In this document: positions 16,744-26,016 of the stretch, in pieces
Layout: every line of letters starts with the position of its first letter
Numbering within the stretch: the stretch's first letter is position 1
From: Porphyrobacter sp. SLTP
GTDB lineage: Bacteria; Pseudomonadota; Alphaproteobacteria; Sphingomonadales; Sphingomonadaceae
Assembly: GCF_009905735.1 (NCBI RefSeq)
Contig: NZ_JAAALE010000007.1
Coordinates: 114,340-178,339, forward strand
Direction of reading: 5' to 3'
DNA length: 64,000 bases
Translations under genes and position numbers: made by a program
The notes under the pieces: model-generated
Seen by the model: only the letters and a program-made list of their open reading frames with translations
Databases searched by the model: none
What the model was told of the DNA's origin: nothing

Positions 16744-19118
16744 AACGAGCACTCGGCTTCGGCCGCGCCCTCATCACGTGTGATCTCGCTGATCTGCATC
16801 GTGAAAGCGGCCTTCGAGGCGAAGGTCAGCTTGCCGCCCGTCGTGCCGAGGCATTTCGCGCTCAGCACCATCTCGCGCCAGCCCTTGCCCTCGGCGACCG
16901 AGAGGCCCTGCGTGATATCGAGCACCTTGCCGCCCGCCGTCACCGTCACGGCCGAGCCGGGGCGCGCGGTCACCTGATAGGTGATGCGCCACGCGGCGGC
17001 GCTGTCCGGCCCGGTCAGGGAAAGCTTGGCACCCGGCGCAAAGGCGACCTTGCGCGCGTCTTCCTGCGCCTTGCGGTCAACGCCGGTGGCGGTGATGCCG
17101 TTGCCCGCGCCGCGCAGGTCGGGGAGCAGCGCATTGTCGGCCACCGCCTGCACCTGCATCCCGAGCTTGCCATTGGCGAACCACACCGCGCCAGTATCGG
17201 CGGTGAGCGCCGCGCAGGTCTCGTCCAGCGGAGCCAGCGGCGCATTGGCACCGAGATCGAGGCCATAGCCCAGCGGGAACAGCGCGCCTTCGGGGCCATT
17301 CACCGGCGTGCCGTCGCAATGCGCCGGCCAGCTGAACGACAGCCGCCCGGTGGCAGGCCGCGCGCCGAACAATACGTCGGCCACGCCCGCACCTTCGCTG
17401 CCCGGCAACCAGGCGGCGACGAACGCGTCAGCGGCGTTGAGCTCGCGGTTGACCCACAAGGGGCGGCCCGAAAGGAAGACGGCCACGGTCGGAATGCCGC
17501 GCGCGCGGTAGGACTTGAGCAGGGTCAGGCCTTCTTCGTCGCGGAAGGCGAGATCCTTACGGTCGCCGACGAATTCGGCATAGGGCTCCTCGCCGAATAC
17601 GACGATCGCGACGTCGGGCTTGCCGGCGGCGCTGCCCTTGGGTGCCAGCACGGCTTCACCGCCGCCTGCCTTGGCCGCCGCGGCGATGCCTGCATAGATC
17701 GAGGTCGCGCCGGGGAAATCGGCTGCGGTCAGATCGCCGCCGCCTTGCCATGTCACCGACCAGCCGCCTGCTTGCTGCGGGACATTGTCCGCCGCAAGCC
17801 CCGCCACTTCGATCCGCGCGCCCGCCTTCAGCGGCAGCACGCCCGCGTTCTTGAGCAAGACCTGCGATTTCGCCACCGCCTCACGCGCAATCGCGCGATG
17901 TTCGGCCGAGCCGAGCTTGTCCCACTTGCCGCCCAGCGCACGGGCCGAGGGCTTCACCTCGCCGGCAAAAATGCCGAGCTGCTGCTTCAGTCGCAGCACC
18001 CGCAGCACCGCCTCATCGAGCCGCGCCATCGGGATCGTGCCGTTCTTGACCTGCTTGAGGAGGCTGGCGTGGAGCGCCTTCCAATCCTCGGGCACCATAT
18101 AGACATCGAGGCCCGCCAGCAGCGCCGCCGAGCAATTGGCATTGGTGCAGCCATCGACCTGCCCGTGACCGTTCCAGTCGCCCACCACCAGCCCGCCAAA
18201 GCCGAGCTTGCCGCGCAGCTCGCCGGTCAGCAGCGGTCCGTTGCCGTGCATCTTGGTGCCATTGATCGAGTTGAAGCTCGCCATGACGCTGGCGACCCCG
18301 GCGCTGATCGCGGCCGGGTAAGGCGCGGCGTGGATCGCCATCAGCGCCTTGAGATCGCCGTTGACGTCCCCTTGGTCGACGCCCTGCTCGGTGCCGCCGT
18401 CGCCGAAGAAGTGCTTGGCGGTCGCGGCAACCTTGCCCTCCCCGAGAAAGCCGGATTCGCCTGGACGGCCTTGCAGGCCTTCGACCATCGCCGCGCCCAG
18501 CTTGCTGACCAGCGCAGGATTTTCCGAATAGCTTTCGTACGTCCGGCCCCAGCGATCATCGCGTGCCACGGCAATCGTCGGCGCGAAGGTCCAGTCGATG
18601 CCGGTCACTTCAATCTCGATGGCGGTGGCAGCGCCAATGCGGCGGATCAGGTCGGCATCGCCGGTCGCGCCGAGGCCGATATTATGGGGGAAGACGGTCG
18701 CGCCCACCACATTGGCATGACCGTGCACAGCGTCGGTGGCCCAGACCGCCGGGATTGCCGGTTCGCCCTTGGGCAGCGGCGCAGTCGAGGCCGCCCAATA
18801 TTCGTCGGCGAGCTTCAGCCAGTCGGCGGCAGGGGCCTTGTCATTGCCATAGGGGCCGGAATTGCCGCCATTGAGGATCGTGCCGAAGCGGTATTTGCGC
18901 ACATCGGCGGGGGTGATCGAGCCGATGTCCGGCATGACCAGTTGCGCGACCTTGTGCTTGAGGCTCATGCGCGCGAGCAGACCCTCAGGCGTGTTCGCAT
19001 CCGCCGCAGTCGGCACAGTCTCGCTTGCCGAGCGCACTTCCGGCGCCGTGCTGCATCCGGCCAGAAGCGCCGCCAGCGCTGCCCCGCAGGCCAGCTGACC
19101 AAACCCGTTTCGTGCCAT
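16740..19118 (-). CDS. GH3 beta-glucosidase/exo-beta-glucanase lipoprotein
   Basis: A 792-residue glycoside hydrolase family 3 enzyme. ATG 19118 (with GGGAGG upstream) begins a lipoprotein signal peptide with lipobox LLAGC, so it is a membrane-anchored periplasmic or outer-membrane enzyme. The (beta/alpha)8 domain holds PAVWATDAVHGHANVVGATVFP and WGRTYESYSENP; the nucleophile is D314 in VVGDWNG. The alpha/beta sandwich domain follows (VAIVVFGEEPYAE, with the acid/base region near the Glu residues), and the C-terminus carries an extra beta domain ending near ITRDEGAAEAECSF. It resembles ExoP-type exo-1,3/1,4-beta-glucosidases that trim glucan oligosaccharides. It is the last gene of the glucan locus, separated from the MFS gene by 93 bp containing a LacI-type operator. 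Confidence 0.93.
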   Translation of the reverse strand: MARNGFGQLACGAALAALLAGCSTAPEVRSASETVPTAADANTPEGLLARMSLKHKVAQLVMPDIGSITPADVRKYRFGTILNGGNSGPYGNDKAPAADWLKLADEYWAASTAPLPKGEPAIPAVWATDAVHGHANVVGATVFPHNIGLGATGDADLIRRIGAATAIEIEVTGIDWTFAPTIAVARDDRWGRTYESYSENPALVSKLGAAMVEGLQGRPGESGFLGEGKVAATAKHFFGDGGTEQGVDQGDVNGDLKALMAIHAAPYPAAISAGVASVMASFNSINGTKMHGNGPLLTGELRGKLGFGGLVVGDWNGHGQVDGCTNANCSAALLAGLDVYMVPEDWKALHASLLKQVKNGTIPMARLDEAVLRVLRLKQQLGIFAGEVKPSARALGGKWDKLGSAEHRAIAREAVAKSQVLLKNAGVLPLKAGARIEVAGLAADNVPQQAGGWSVTWQGGGDLTAADFPGATSIYAGIAAAAKAGGGEAVLAPKGSAAGKPDVAIVVFGEEPYAEFVGDRKDLAFRDEEGLTLLKSYRARGIPTVAVFLSGRPLWVNRELNAADAFVAAWLPGSEGAGVADVLFGARPATGRLSFSWPAHCDGTPVNGPEGALFPLGYGLDLGANAPLAPLDETCAALTADTGAVWFANGKLGMQVQAVADNALLPDLRGAGNGITATGVDRKAQEDARKVAFAPGAKLSLTGPDSAAAWRITYQVTARPGSAVTVTAGGKVLDITQGLSVAEGKGWREMVLSAKCLGTTGGKLTFASKAAFTMQISEITRDEGAAEAECSF

Positions 19119-19150
19119 GCACTCAGTCCCTCCCAAGACCGCGATTTTCT

Positions 19151-19166
19151 TTGTGAACGTTATCAA
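19151..19166. promoter_or_regulatory. LacI-family operator candidate upstream of GH3 gene
   Basis: TTGTGAACGTTATCAA is a 16-bp imperfect palindrome around the central CG with the AACGTT core usual for LacI/GalR-family sites. Twelve of 16 bases are symmetric. It lies 33 bases before the GH3 start and within the locus that encodes a LacI regulator. The sister site at 25897-25914 shares the G(A/G)(A/G)CGTT core. Confidence 0.6.
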
Positions 19167-19211
19167 TCTATGCCGCCGCCCGTCCGCTTTGGCAAGCATC
19201 AAGCGCAGGCT

Positions 19212-20411
19212 TCACCTCCGGCGAGCAAAGCCCGCCAGCAGCACCGCGCTTGCCAGTGACAAGGCGGCAAACAGCACGAACAACGCGCCATAGCCGAAGC
19301 GCGGCACCAGCAACACGGTGAACCATGGCATGACCATCCCCGGCACGGTGTTGGTGAGGTTGAACACACCGAGATCCCGCGCCCGGTGCTGCGGTGCAGG
19401 CAGAACGCGCAGGGTCTGGCTGGCATGAAGCGCGAGAAAGATCGCCGCGGCGATCGCGAACAACACATAGCCCGCAATCGCCAGCGCCAGCGTGTCCGCC
19501 GCCGCCATCACCAGCATCCCACAGGCACATAACACCGCAGTCGCCACCAGCGGCTGGATCGGGCGACCGTGGCGGTCGGACCAGCGCCCCAGCAGCAGCG
19601 AAATCGGCACCGCGCAGACCAGCACGGCGCTGAAGATATTGGCGGCGCCGTTTTCGGGATAATCGGGCGCAAGCGAACGCAACCAGTAGAGCAGGAAAGC
19701 GAACATCCCGCCTTCGGCCACCTGCACCAGCAGCCGCGCAGCCCACATCCGCGCGACGACGCGTTGGCGAAAGGGGCGGGGTTCGCGGGTGCGCAAAATG
19801 GGCGCCATCAGCGCAGGACGCTCCCGCCCCTTGCCCAGCGCCACCGCAGGCAGCACCAGCGCGCTCACCAGCACCGCGACCAGCATCAGCCGCGCTTCGG
19901 GTGCGACCAGGCCCGCATAGGTCACCAGCGATCCCGCCAGCGCGCCCAAGGCAGGCGAGAGCGCCAATGCACCGCCCAGCACGCCCTTCTGTTCGTCGGG
20001 AAAGCAGTCCCCCGCCCAAGCCATCAGCGGCGCGAGCATGAGGTTAAGCGCGACCTGCCAGACCATCACCAGCACGATGATTTCAGTAACGCTCTCCGCC
20101 CTGCCAACCGCCAGCAGGAGCAGGTTGGAAGCGATCAGCCCGGCGATGATCCAAGGACGCCGCGTGCGCGAATAATCGCTGAGCATGCCAACCGCGATAT
20201 TGGCGATGCTCGCCATCAGCGCGCCGAGGAAGGTGACTTGCGCCAGCGCGGCGACATCCTCGCTCCCTTGCAGATCGGCGATCCGCTGCGGCAGCAACAC
20301 GGTCAGCAGCGGGACATAGGCGACCGCGCCGCCCGCCGCCGCCAGCGCAAACAGCGCGAGGAACCAGCGGGGCTGGCGTTGCGGCGGCGGGTCGGCGGGG
20401 GCGGCGTTCAA
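19212..20411 (-). CDS. MFS transporter, probably for glucose or gluco-oligosaccharides
   Basis: A 399-residue major facilitator with about 12 predicted helices (first helix FLALFALAAAGGAVAYVPLL). The loop after helix 2 reads GMLSDYSRTRRPWIIAG, a clear version of the MFS motif DxxGRR. The start is a TTG whose last bases overlap the LacI stop (TTGA, 20408-20411), so translation is probably coupled to the regulator. No independent ribosome site is seen. Position between the LacI regulator and GH3 beta-glucosidase indicates inner-membrane import of sugars released from beta-glucan. The exact sugar is inferred. Confidence 0.87.
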   Translation of the reverse strand: MNAAPADPPPQRQPRWFLALFALAAAGGAVAYVPLLTVLLPQRIADLQGSEDVAALAQVTFLGALMASIANIAVGMLSDYSRTRRPWIIAGLIASNLLLLAVGRAESVTEIIVLVMVWQVALNLMLAPLMAWAGDCFPDEQKGVLGGALALSPALGALAGSLVTYAGLVAPEARLMLVAVLVSALVLPAVALGKGRERPALMAPILRTREPRPFRQRVVARMWAARLLVQVAEGGMFAFLLYWLRSLAPDYPENGAANIFSAVLVCAVPISLLLGRWSDRHGRPIQPLVATAVLCACGMLVMAAADTLALAIAGYVLFAIAAAIFLALHASQTLRVLPAPQHRARDLGVFNLTNTVPGMVMPWFTVLLVPRFGYGALFVLFAALSLASAVLLAGFARRR

Positions 20412-21499
20412 GCCCGGCTCGGTGCGTGGGCGTGAGCCTGAGCAGGAGCCTCGACAGGGGGCGGCGCGGTGGAGGAACGCTCGACCAGCCCGGCGGCGAC
20501 TTCAATCACCGCGTCATCATCACCGTCCGGGCCGCGCGCGATCAGCTGTTCGACCGCGCGGCTGACCGTCTCGGCAATCGGCTGATCGACCGCGGTCAGC
20601 GGCGGCTGTGAGAAGCGCACGATCGGCGTGTTATCGAAGGAGATCAGCGACAGGTCATGGGGCACCGCCAGCCCTCGGTCACGCGCCACTTCAAGCGCGG
20701 CGAGGGTCATCTGGTCGCTCGATCCAATGATCGCGGTCAGATCGGCGTGTCGGTCCAGCAGAGCGCGTGCAGCGCGGGTGCCGGAGGCGTAGCCGAAATC
20801 GCCCACTTCCAGCAGCCCGTCATGCGGCAGGCCCGCCTCGTCCATTGCGCGCTTCCAGCCATCGATCCGCCAGCCGCTCAGGCTGTATTGCGGCGGCCCG
20901 GCGATCATCGCGATGCGGCGATGGCCGAGCTCGATCAGCCGCGCGGTGGCGAGATGCGCGGCGCTTTCATCGCCCATGGTGAGCGGGATGCCTGGCCCCG
21001 GCGCGTTGGAGCCGATACGAGCAAAGGGAATGTTCCGTTCCGCCAAAAGCTGCGTGATGAGGCGGTTTTCCGAGTGCGGCGGCGTAAGGATCACCCCATC
21101 GGGCTGCAAGGCAGACAGCGCCGCGCCCAGCTCGCGCTCGACGTGATCGGAGTGGGTATCGACCAGCTCCACCATCATCCGGTAGCCGTGCTGCGAGCAG
21201 GTCAGGATCCCGCCCAGCAGCATCTGGTCGACCCAGTCCGTGCCGAGCCGCGCGCGCCAATCGGCCAGCGTGCGTTCCCGGTCATTGATGGCGAGGATGA
21301 TGTAGGAGCGCGATCCGCTCATGCGCTGGGCGGCGAGGCTGGGGACATAGCCCAGCCGGTCAATCGAGGCGCGCACCTTGTCGCGCAGCTGCGGGCGCAC
21401 GTTCGGCCCGCCGTTCACCACCCGGCTTACGGTCTGGAGCGAAACGCCCGCATCTTCCGCGACGTCCCTGATCGTGACTGTCTTGCGCACCCGCGCCAT
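20408..21499 (-). CDS. LacI-family transcriptional regulator of the glucan locus
   Basis: A 363-residue LacI/GalR repressor: N-terminal helix-turn-helix and hinge (TIRDVAEDAGVSLQTVSRVVNG, about residues 8-29, then AAQRMSGSRS), followed by a periplasmic-binding-protein-like effector domain (residues about 62-340) with IALIAGPPQYSLSGWR-type and LTAIIGSSDQMTLAALEVARDRG motifs. The end is a Pro/Ala-rich tail. It is embedded between the GH16 and MFS genes and is the natural candidate to bind the palindromes at 19151-19166 and 25897-25914. The inducer is probably a glucose or laminarin oligosaccharide, by analogy with similar loci. Confidence 0.92.
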   Translation of the reverse strand: MARVRKTVTIRDVAEDAGVSLQTVSRVVNGGPNVRPQLRDKVRASIDRLGYVPSLAAQRMSGSRSYIILAINDRERTLADWRARLGTDWVDQMLLGGILTCSQHGYRMMVELVDTHSDHVERELGAALSALQPDGVILTPPHSENRLITQLLAERNIPFARIGSNAPGPGIPLTMGDESAAHLATARLIELGHRRIAMIAGPPQYSLSGWRIDGWKRAMDEAGLPHDGLLEVGDFGYASGTRAARALLDRHADLTAIIGSSDQMTLAALEVARDRGLAVPHDLSLISFDNTPIVRFSQPPLTAVDQPIAETVSRAVEQLIARGPDGDDDAVIEVAAGLVERSSTAPPPVEAPAQAHAHAPSRA

Positions 21500-21521
21500 T
21501 ACCCGTCAAACCTCGTCCCGT

Positions 21522-22499
21522 TTACCGAATGCACGCGCGTCCCGTCGCGGGATCGCTGGCGCAGCGATAGACCCTGATCCAGTCGATTGCGAATTGCGCG
21601 GGAAAGGTATCCGCTGCAACCCCCTTGGCATTGTTTTCTTCGGACAATCGCCCGCCCACCGCAAGGTTGGCCATGACGTAGAACGGCTGGTCGAACGGCG
21701 CTGTCGGGCGGCCCTTGGCGTTGGGTGCGGCGGTGCTCCACTGCTCGGCCGTGACGGTGAGATGCACGCGGTCATCAACCAGGAAGCGGATCAGCCCCTC
21801 GGCCCATTCGACGGAATAGACGTGGAAATCATCCGATGGCAGCGCCAGATCGGGCAGCGCATTGCGGTGATCGACGAACCTGTTCTGCGGCGCGAAATCG
21901 CCGAAATGGAGCGCGCTGATAGTCCGGTTTTCGCCGCGGCCGCCTTCGCATTGCTTGCACTTGGCGCCGATGTTAACCGCTTCGAGGATATCGATCTCGC
22001 CCGAGCGCGGCCAAGCGCCATAGGCATTGTCTTCCGGCATCATCCACACCGCGGGCCACGTCCCCTGCCCCGGCGGCACTTTGGCACGCACTTCGATCCG
22101 CCCATATTTCCACGCGTGCTGGCCGATGGTGCGAACCTTCCCCGAAGTGTGCGACTGGGTCACGCTGGGATTGTTGTGTTCCGCAATCTCGGGCGGGCGC
22201 GCGGGGCCGGTGAAGCGCTCCTTGCGGGCCTTCAGCAGCAACATCCCGCCTTCAACCGCGATATTGTCGGGCCGGTCGGTGTAGCATTGCCGCTCGGCAT
22301 TGCCGCCGCCCCAGCACGAGACTTCGGGCGTCCACTTGGAGCGGTCGAGCTGCGAGCCTTCAAACTCGTCAGCCCAGACCAGCTCCCAGCCCGCCCCTTC
22401 CAGCGGGGCGAGCGCCTGCTCCTCAGACGGAGGCGTCGCCCCCAAAAGCAGCAGGGCCGCTGACAGCGTCCCCGCCTTCAGCAGCCCTGCGATTGTCAT
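21522..22499 (-). CDS. GH16 endo-beta-glucanase (laminarinase-like), exported
   Basis: A 325-residue glycoside hydrolase family 16 enzyme. A signal peptide (about residues 1-22, LSAALLLLGATP) precedes the jelly-roll domain starting WELVWADEFEG. The catalytic signature EIDILE is intact, with nucleophile E168, assisting D170 and acid/base E173. WPAVWMMPEDNAYGAWPRSG just before it is typical of the beta-1,3-glucanase branch. It cleaves beta-1,3- or mixed-linkage glucan to oligosaccharides. The gene lies 14 bp after the TonB receptor and 22 bp before the LacI gene in one minus-strand operon. Linkage preference (laminarin against mixed glucan) is inferred from the family branch. Confidence 0.93.
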   Translation of the reverse strand: MTIAGLLKAGTLSAALLLLGATPPSEEQALAPLEGAGWELVWADEFEGSQLDRSKWTPEVSCWGGGNAERQCYTDRPDNIAVEGGMLLLKARKERFTGPARPPEIAEHNNPSVTQSHTSGKVRTIGQHAWKYGRIEVRAKVPPGQGTWPAVWMMPEDNAYGAWPRSGEIDILEAVNIGAKCKQCEGGRGENRTISALHFGDFAPQNRFVDHRNALPDLALPSDDFHVYSVEWAEGLIRFLVDDRVHLTVTAEQWSTAAPNAKGRPTAPFDQPFYVMANLAVGGRLSEENNAKGVAADTFPAQFAIDWIRVYRCASDPATGRACIR

Positions 22500-22513
22500 A
22501 TCCTACTCTCTGA

Positions 22514-25500
22514 TCAGAAGTCGAAGCGGGCAATGAAGGTATAGCGGCGGTCATTGCGGAACACCGCACTGATCGGACGCGTTCCGTCATAGTCGATGAC
22601 CGTCGACAATTGCGTGGTCTCGTCGAGCAGGTTCACGCCCTGCACGCCCAGCTTGATGTTGTCGGTCAAGCTGTAAAGGATCGTCCCGTCAAGCTGGCCG
22701 CCGGCTTCCTGGAAGATCGGCGCGAATGGGAACAGATCGTCCCGCTGCGTCACAAGGAAGGCGCTGCGCCAGTTATAGGCGGCACGCATCGACAGCGGCC
22801 CCTTTTCATAGAACAGCGTGGCGTTGACCGTGTGCTTCGAAATCCCGGCAAGCGGCAGCTGACCGGAGAACGGACCGTTGTTGAGCGGCTGGCCGCTCGA
22901 ATTGACCGACGGCGAACCAATGCCCGAGATGTTCGGGTTCGGGAAGTCACTGCCATCGACGTAGGTATAGGTCACGGCCGTCCCGAACCCGCTCAACAAT
23001 CCGGGCAGGAAATCAAAGGTCTGCTGATAGGCCAGTTCGACACCCTTCAGAACGCCTGAGAGATCGTTGGCCGGACCATTGATGATCACTTCCTCGGAAT
23101 CGCCATTGGACGAGGGGTAATTGACGAGGCCCGTTCCGTTGGTAACGATCCCCTTGATGTCCTTGACGAAGAAGGCCGCGCTCAACTGGCCGAGCTTGCC
23201 GAAATACCACTCCGCGCTGAGATCGTAGTTCCACGATTCGGTTGGCCGCAAGTTGCGGTTCCCGGTCGACACGGAGAGCAGCGGCCCATCCGTCACACGG
23301 CCACTGAAGCCCAACACCCCGCCTGCGTTGAACAGGTTCAGGTCGGGACGACTGATCCCCTTCGATACCGCCGCCCGCACAACGATCCCGCCGCCGTTGT
23401 CATAGCGGACGTTGAAGGATGGCAGGAAGTGATCGAAGTTGATGTCTCGGGTATCGCGGATGAGCTGGCCGGTGTGCAAGGCCGCAAATTCAGCGAGGCG
23501 TGAGCCGGTGAGCTGGCAGAAGACCTGCTGCGGAACGCCCGGGCCAGCCCCACGGCAGGCCGCGGCGATTTCAGCCACCTGCACCGTGCCGTCACCATTG
23601 CCGCCGACCGACGTCGCATCGAAGCGGGCCGGATCGGGGAAGGCCAACAGCGAATTGTTGCTGACGTTTGTCCGGACGTAACGCAGGCCAATGTTCCCCG
23701 CGAGCGAAGCGCCGCCGTCAAAATCGGTACCGAAATCAAGGCGCGCATAGGCTGCTGACGTGATTTCGGTGACATCCGAAATTTCCCCGGGGCAGAACGG
23801 ACCGCACGCCACCGTCGTACCATCCAGCAGCACACGGGTGCGGCCATTGACGCCCAGGTTGAAGCGTTCCGGCGACTGACCCAGGGTGCTGATCTGGTCC
23901 CACTGCTGATCTGTCACGCCCGACAGATATTCGCCGAGGAAGTCGTCACCGCCATAGAAGAACGCACCGCCACCCGCGATCGGGGTGCTTGCTTCGCCCC
24001 GCTGGAAGTTGTCGGCGAAGGGCGTGCGATACGCGGACGCTTCGGGGACTTCATCGGTGAAGACACCACCCGCGATCGCAAATTCCTGCCCGGGCAGTCC
24101 GGTGAAGAAACGGCCCGGCTGGAAACCGCCGGTCGCAGCGCAGCCCGGACCTTCGTTCCACGGTGCACAGCCCGCACGCCCGGCCCAAGGCGCCGAAAGG
24201 TTGCCCCAAGTGCTGAAGTTGGTGTTGCGGTTAATGCGATCACGCGCCGCCCAGCGCCCGCCGACCTCGACCTTTTTGAAGAAACCATCGTCGCTGAGGT
24301 CATATTCGAGACTGCCGGCAAGGCTGAACAATTCACCCTCGTTCGCCTCGCGGCTGTCGAGACCGAACCAGTAATAATTGTTGCGCCCGCTGGTGAAGTA
24401 ATCGGTGGGTGCGCCGACCGGGGCCAGGAACTGGATATCCGGCGTCTTGCCCCGCAGATCGATAGAGATATCAGACCAGGTGCTCAAAGCGCCGAACACC
24501 GCATCGCGGCGAAGGTTCGAGCTGAGGCTCTGCATCTCGACCTTGCCGCGGAAGCGCTCAGTGAAGTTCATCTTCGCATCGAACGATATGTCCTGCGTGA
24601 CCGAATTGACTTCACGCAGGAAGCGCAGCGAGTCCGTGGGGATACCACCGCGGCCGAACGGGTTGGCATAGGCATTGCCGACATTCTGCGTGAGAATGCC
24701 GCTGACGAAGTTGCCGTTTTCGTCGAATTCGAAATTCGTACCCGGACGCGGCTGGTTGGTCGACACGCCATCGTCGATCCGGCCAAGCAGCGCGAACTCT
24801 TCCGTGGCAAAACTCGTTTCCGAACGCAGGTATTCCAGCGTCATCACCAAGTCGCCATCAAGCGTTTCGAACTGACCGATCGCCGAGATCGCCTCGCGAT
24901 CGCGATCCAGCGTGGTCGAACGCACGTTGGCGAACTGCGGCACGACGACCGAGTTGGCCGGCGGGAAGTTTTCAGGCGTGAAGTTGGGCACATCGCCGAA
25001 CCCGCCCGAGTTGAGGTTGAAAATGCGCGCACAGCCGCCGGAAAGGTCAGCCGGGCGATAGCAATAATCGACCAGCTGCGAGGCATCGGTGCGGCTCTTC
25101 AGCTTCGACTTCGAGTAGCTGAGCTGGACCCCGAAGGTGCCCTGTCCGGTGTCGAAAGTGTTGGAGGCAAGGATGTTGTAGGTCGGCGACCATTCTTGCC
25201 GCAGATCGCCGTAGTTCGCTTCAATCGATCCGGCGACATGGAAACCGCGCCTGTCGAGCGGCTTGCGGGTGACGAGGTTCACGAGGCCCGCAATATGGCC
25301 TTCGATCTGATCGGCAGTGATGTTCTTGTAGACTTCAACACGGCCCACAAGCTCGGGCGAAACGTCCTCGAAGCTCAGCGCACGGCCGCCATTGGCCGAG
25401 AAGATGTCGCGCCCGTTCAGCTGCGAACTGACAAAGGGCAAGCCGCGAATGATGACGCCCGTGCCTTCGACCGAGAAGCGGGTCGGGTCAGACGTCTTTT

Positions 25501-25822
25501 CGAACCGGCCGATGTTGACGCCGGGGATACGCTGCAGCGTTTCCGCCACCGAACGGTCGGGCAGCGCGCCGATGTCTTCTGCCGAGATCACGTCGACCAC
25601 GGTATCGGCATTGCGCTTGATGTTCTGGGCGGATTGCAGCGAGGCGCGGAAGCCGGTGACGATGATATCGCCCTCTTCCTCTTCGGCAGCCACGGCTTCT
25701 GGCGCGGCGGCATCGGCATCTTGCGCCCATGCAGGAGCCGCGGTCGCAGCGGAAATCGCCAGCAAGGATGCGGTCCCGAATGCGAACGGGCGCCGACGCG
25801 GCGCAACACTAGCGGTGGTCAT
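22514..25822 (-). CDS. TonB-dependent receptor of the beta-glucan locus
   Basis: A 1102-residue outer-membrane receptor of the large Caulobacter/sphingomonad TonB receptor subfamily associated with polysaccharide loci. ATG 25822 is preferred because GGGGAG lies about 11 bases upstream; a closer ATG at 25831 leaves too little space. A signal peptide (about residues 1-33, ending PAWAQD) precedes the plug domain: DIIVTGFRASLQSAQ, SAEDIGALPDRSVAETLQRIPG and IEGHIAGLVNLVTRKP. The barrel ends YTFIARFDF with the C-terminal Phe. It is the first gene of the operon followed by GH16, LacI, MFS and GH3 and would import glucan oligosaccharides. Its promoter overlaps a LacI-type operator shared with the divergent halogenase. 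Confidence 0.94.
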   Translation of the reverse strand: MTTASVAPRRRPFAFGTASLLAISAATAAPAWAQDADAAAPEAVAAEEEEGDIIVTGFRASLQSAQNIKRNADTVVDVISAEDIGALPDRSVAETLQRIPGVNIGRFEKTSDPTRFSVEGTGVIIRGLPFVSSQLNGRDIFSANGGRALSFEDVSPELVGRVEVYKNITADQIEGHIAGLVNLVTRKPLDRRGFHVAGSIEANYGDLRQEWSPTYNILASNTFDTGQGTFGVQLSYSKSKLKSRTDASQLVDYCYRPADLSGGCARIFNLNSGGFGDVPNFTPENFPPANSVVVPQFANVRSTTLDRDREAISAIGQFETLDGDLVMTLEYLRSETSFATEEFALLGRIDDGVSTNQPRPGTNFEFDENGNFVSGILTQNVGNAYANPFGRGGIPTDSLRFLREVNSVTQDISFDAKMNFTERFRGKVEMQSLSSNLRRDAVFGALSTWSDISIDLRGKTPDIQFLAPVGAPTDYFTSGRNNYYWFGLDSREANEGELFSLAGSLEYDLSDDGFFKKVEVGGRWAARDRINRNTNFSTWGNLSAPWAGRAGCAPWNEGPGCAATGGFQPGRFFTGLPGQEFAIAGGVFTDEVPEASAYRTPFADNFQRGEASTPIAGGGAFFYGGDDFLGEYLSGVTDQQWDQISTLGQSPERFNLGVNGRTRVLLDGTTVACGPFCPGEISDVTEITSAAYARLDFGTDFDGGASLAGNIGLRYVRTNVSNNSLLAFPDPARFDATSVGGNGDGTVQVAEIAAACRGAGPGVPQQVFCQLTGSRLAEFAALHTGQLIRDTRDINFDHFLPSFNVRYDNGGGIVVRAAVSKGISRPDLNLFNAGGVLGFSGRVTDGPLLSVSTGNRNLRPTESWNYDLSAEWYFGKLGQLSAAFFVKDIKGIVTNGTGLVNYPSSNGDSEEVIINGPANDLSGVLKGVELAYQQTFDFLPGLLSGFGTAVTYTYVDGSDFPNPNISGIGSPSVNSSGQPLNNGPFSGQLPLAGISKHTVNATLFYEKGPLSMRAAYNWRSAFLVTQRDDLFPFAPIFQEAGGQLDGTILYSLTDNIKLGVQGVNLLDETTQLSTVIDYDGTRPISAVFRNDRRYTFIARFDF

Positions 25823-25884
25823 AAGTTTCATCTCTCCCCATGCCGCGCGACAGATTCGTGCCTGTTGCTGCGGGCTGCGGCACA

Positions 25885-25913
25885 TTCTTAGCGCATCTTG
25901 AGAGCGTTCTCAA
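25885..25913 (-). promoter_or_regulatory. Candidate promoter of the glucan operon
   Basis: On the minus strand TTGAGA (25908-25913) and TAAGAA (25885-25890) are separated by 17 bases, about 60 bp upstream of the receptor start. The -35 lies inside the 18-bp palindrome at 25897-25914, so repressor binding would block it. Sequence inspection only. Confidence 0.4.
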
Positions 25914-25914
25914 G
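25897..25914. promoter_or_regulatory. LacI-family operator between TonB receptor and halogenase
   Basis: CTTGAGAGCGTTCTCAAG has perfect 7-base arms (CTTGAGA / TCTCAAG) around GCGT with a central CG, the layout of LacI/GalR-family operators. It lies 75 bp from the receptor start and 103 bp from the halogenase start, so one repressor could control both directions. Confidence 0.7.
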
Positions 25915-26016
25915 ACTTGTAATCTTGGGTTCATATTGCATTCTGGCAACACTTCGCGGGGTGGTGTAGACCCCGCTGACATAGCCCGCAGAGGCTCGAC
26001 CGGGATTGGGAAAAAC

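Noticed and set aside
25840..26016. ATG-initiated extension of the halogenase
   Set aside because: It would begin 18 bp from the divergent receptor start, leave no promoter and place 59 extra residues before the FAD motif. GTG 26017 fits PrnA numbering.
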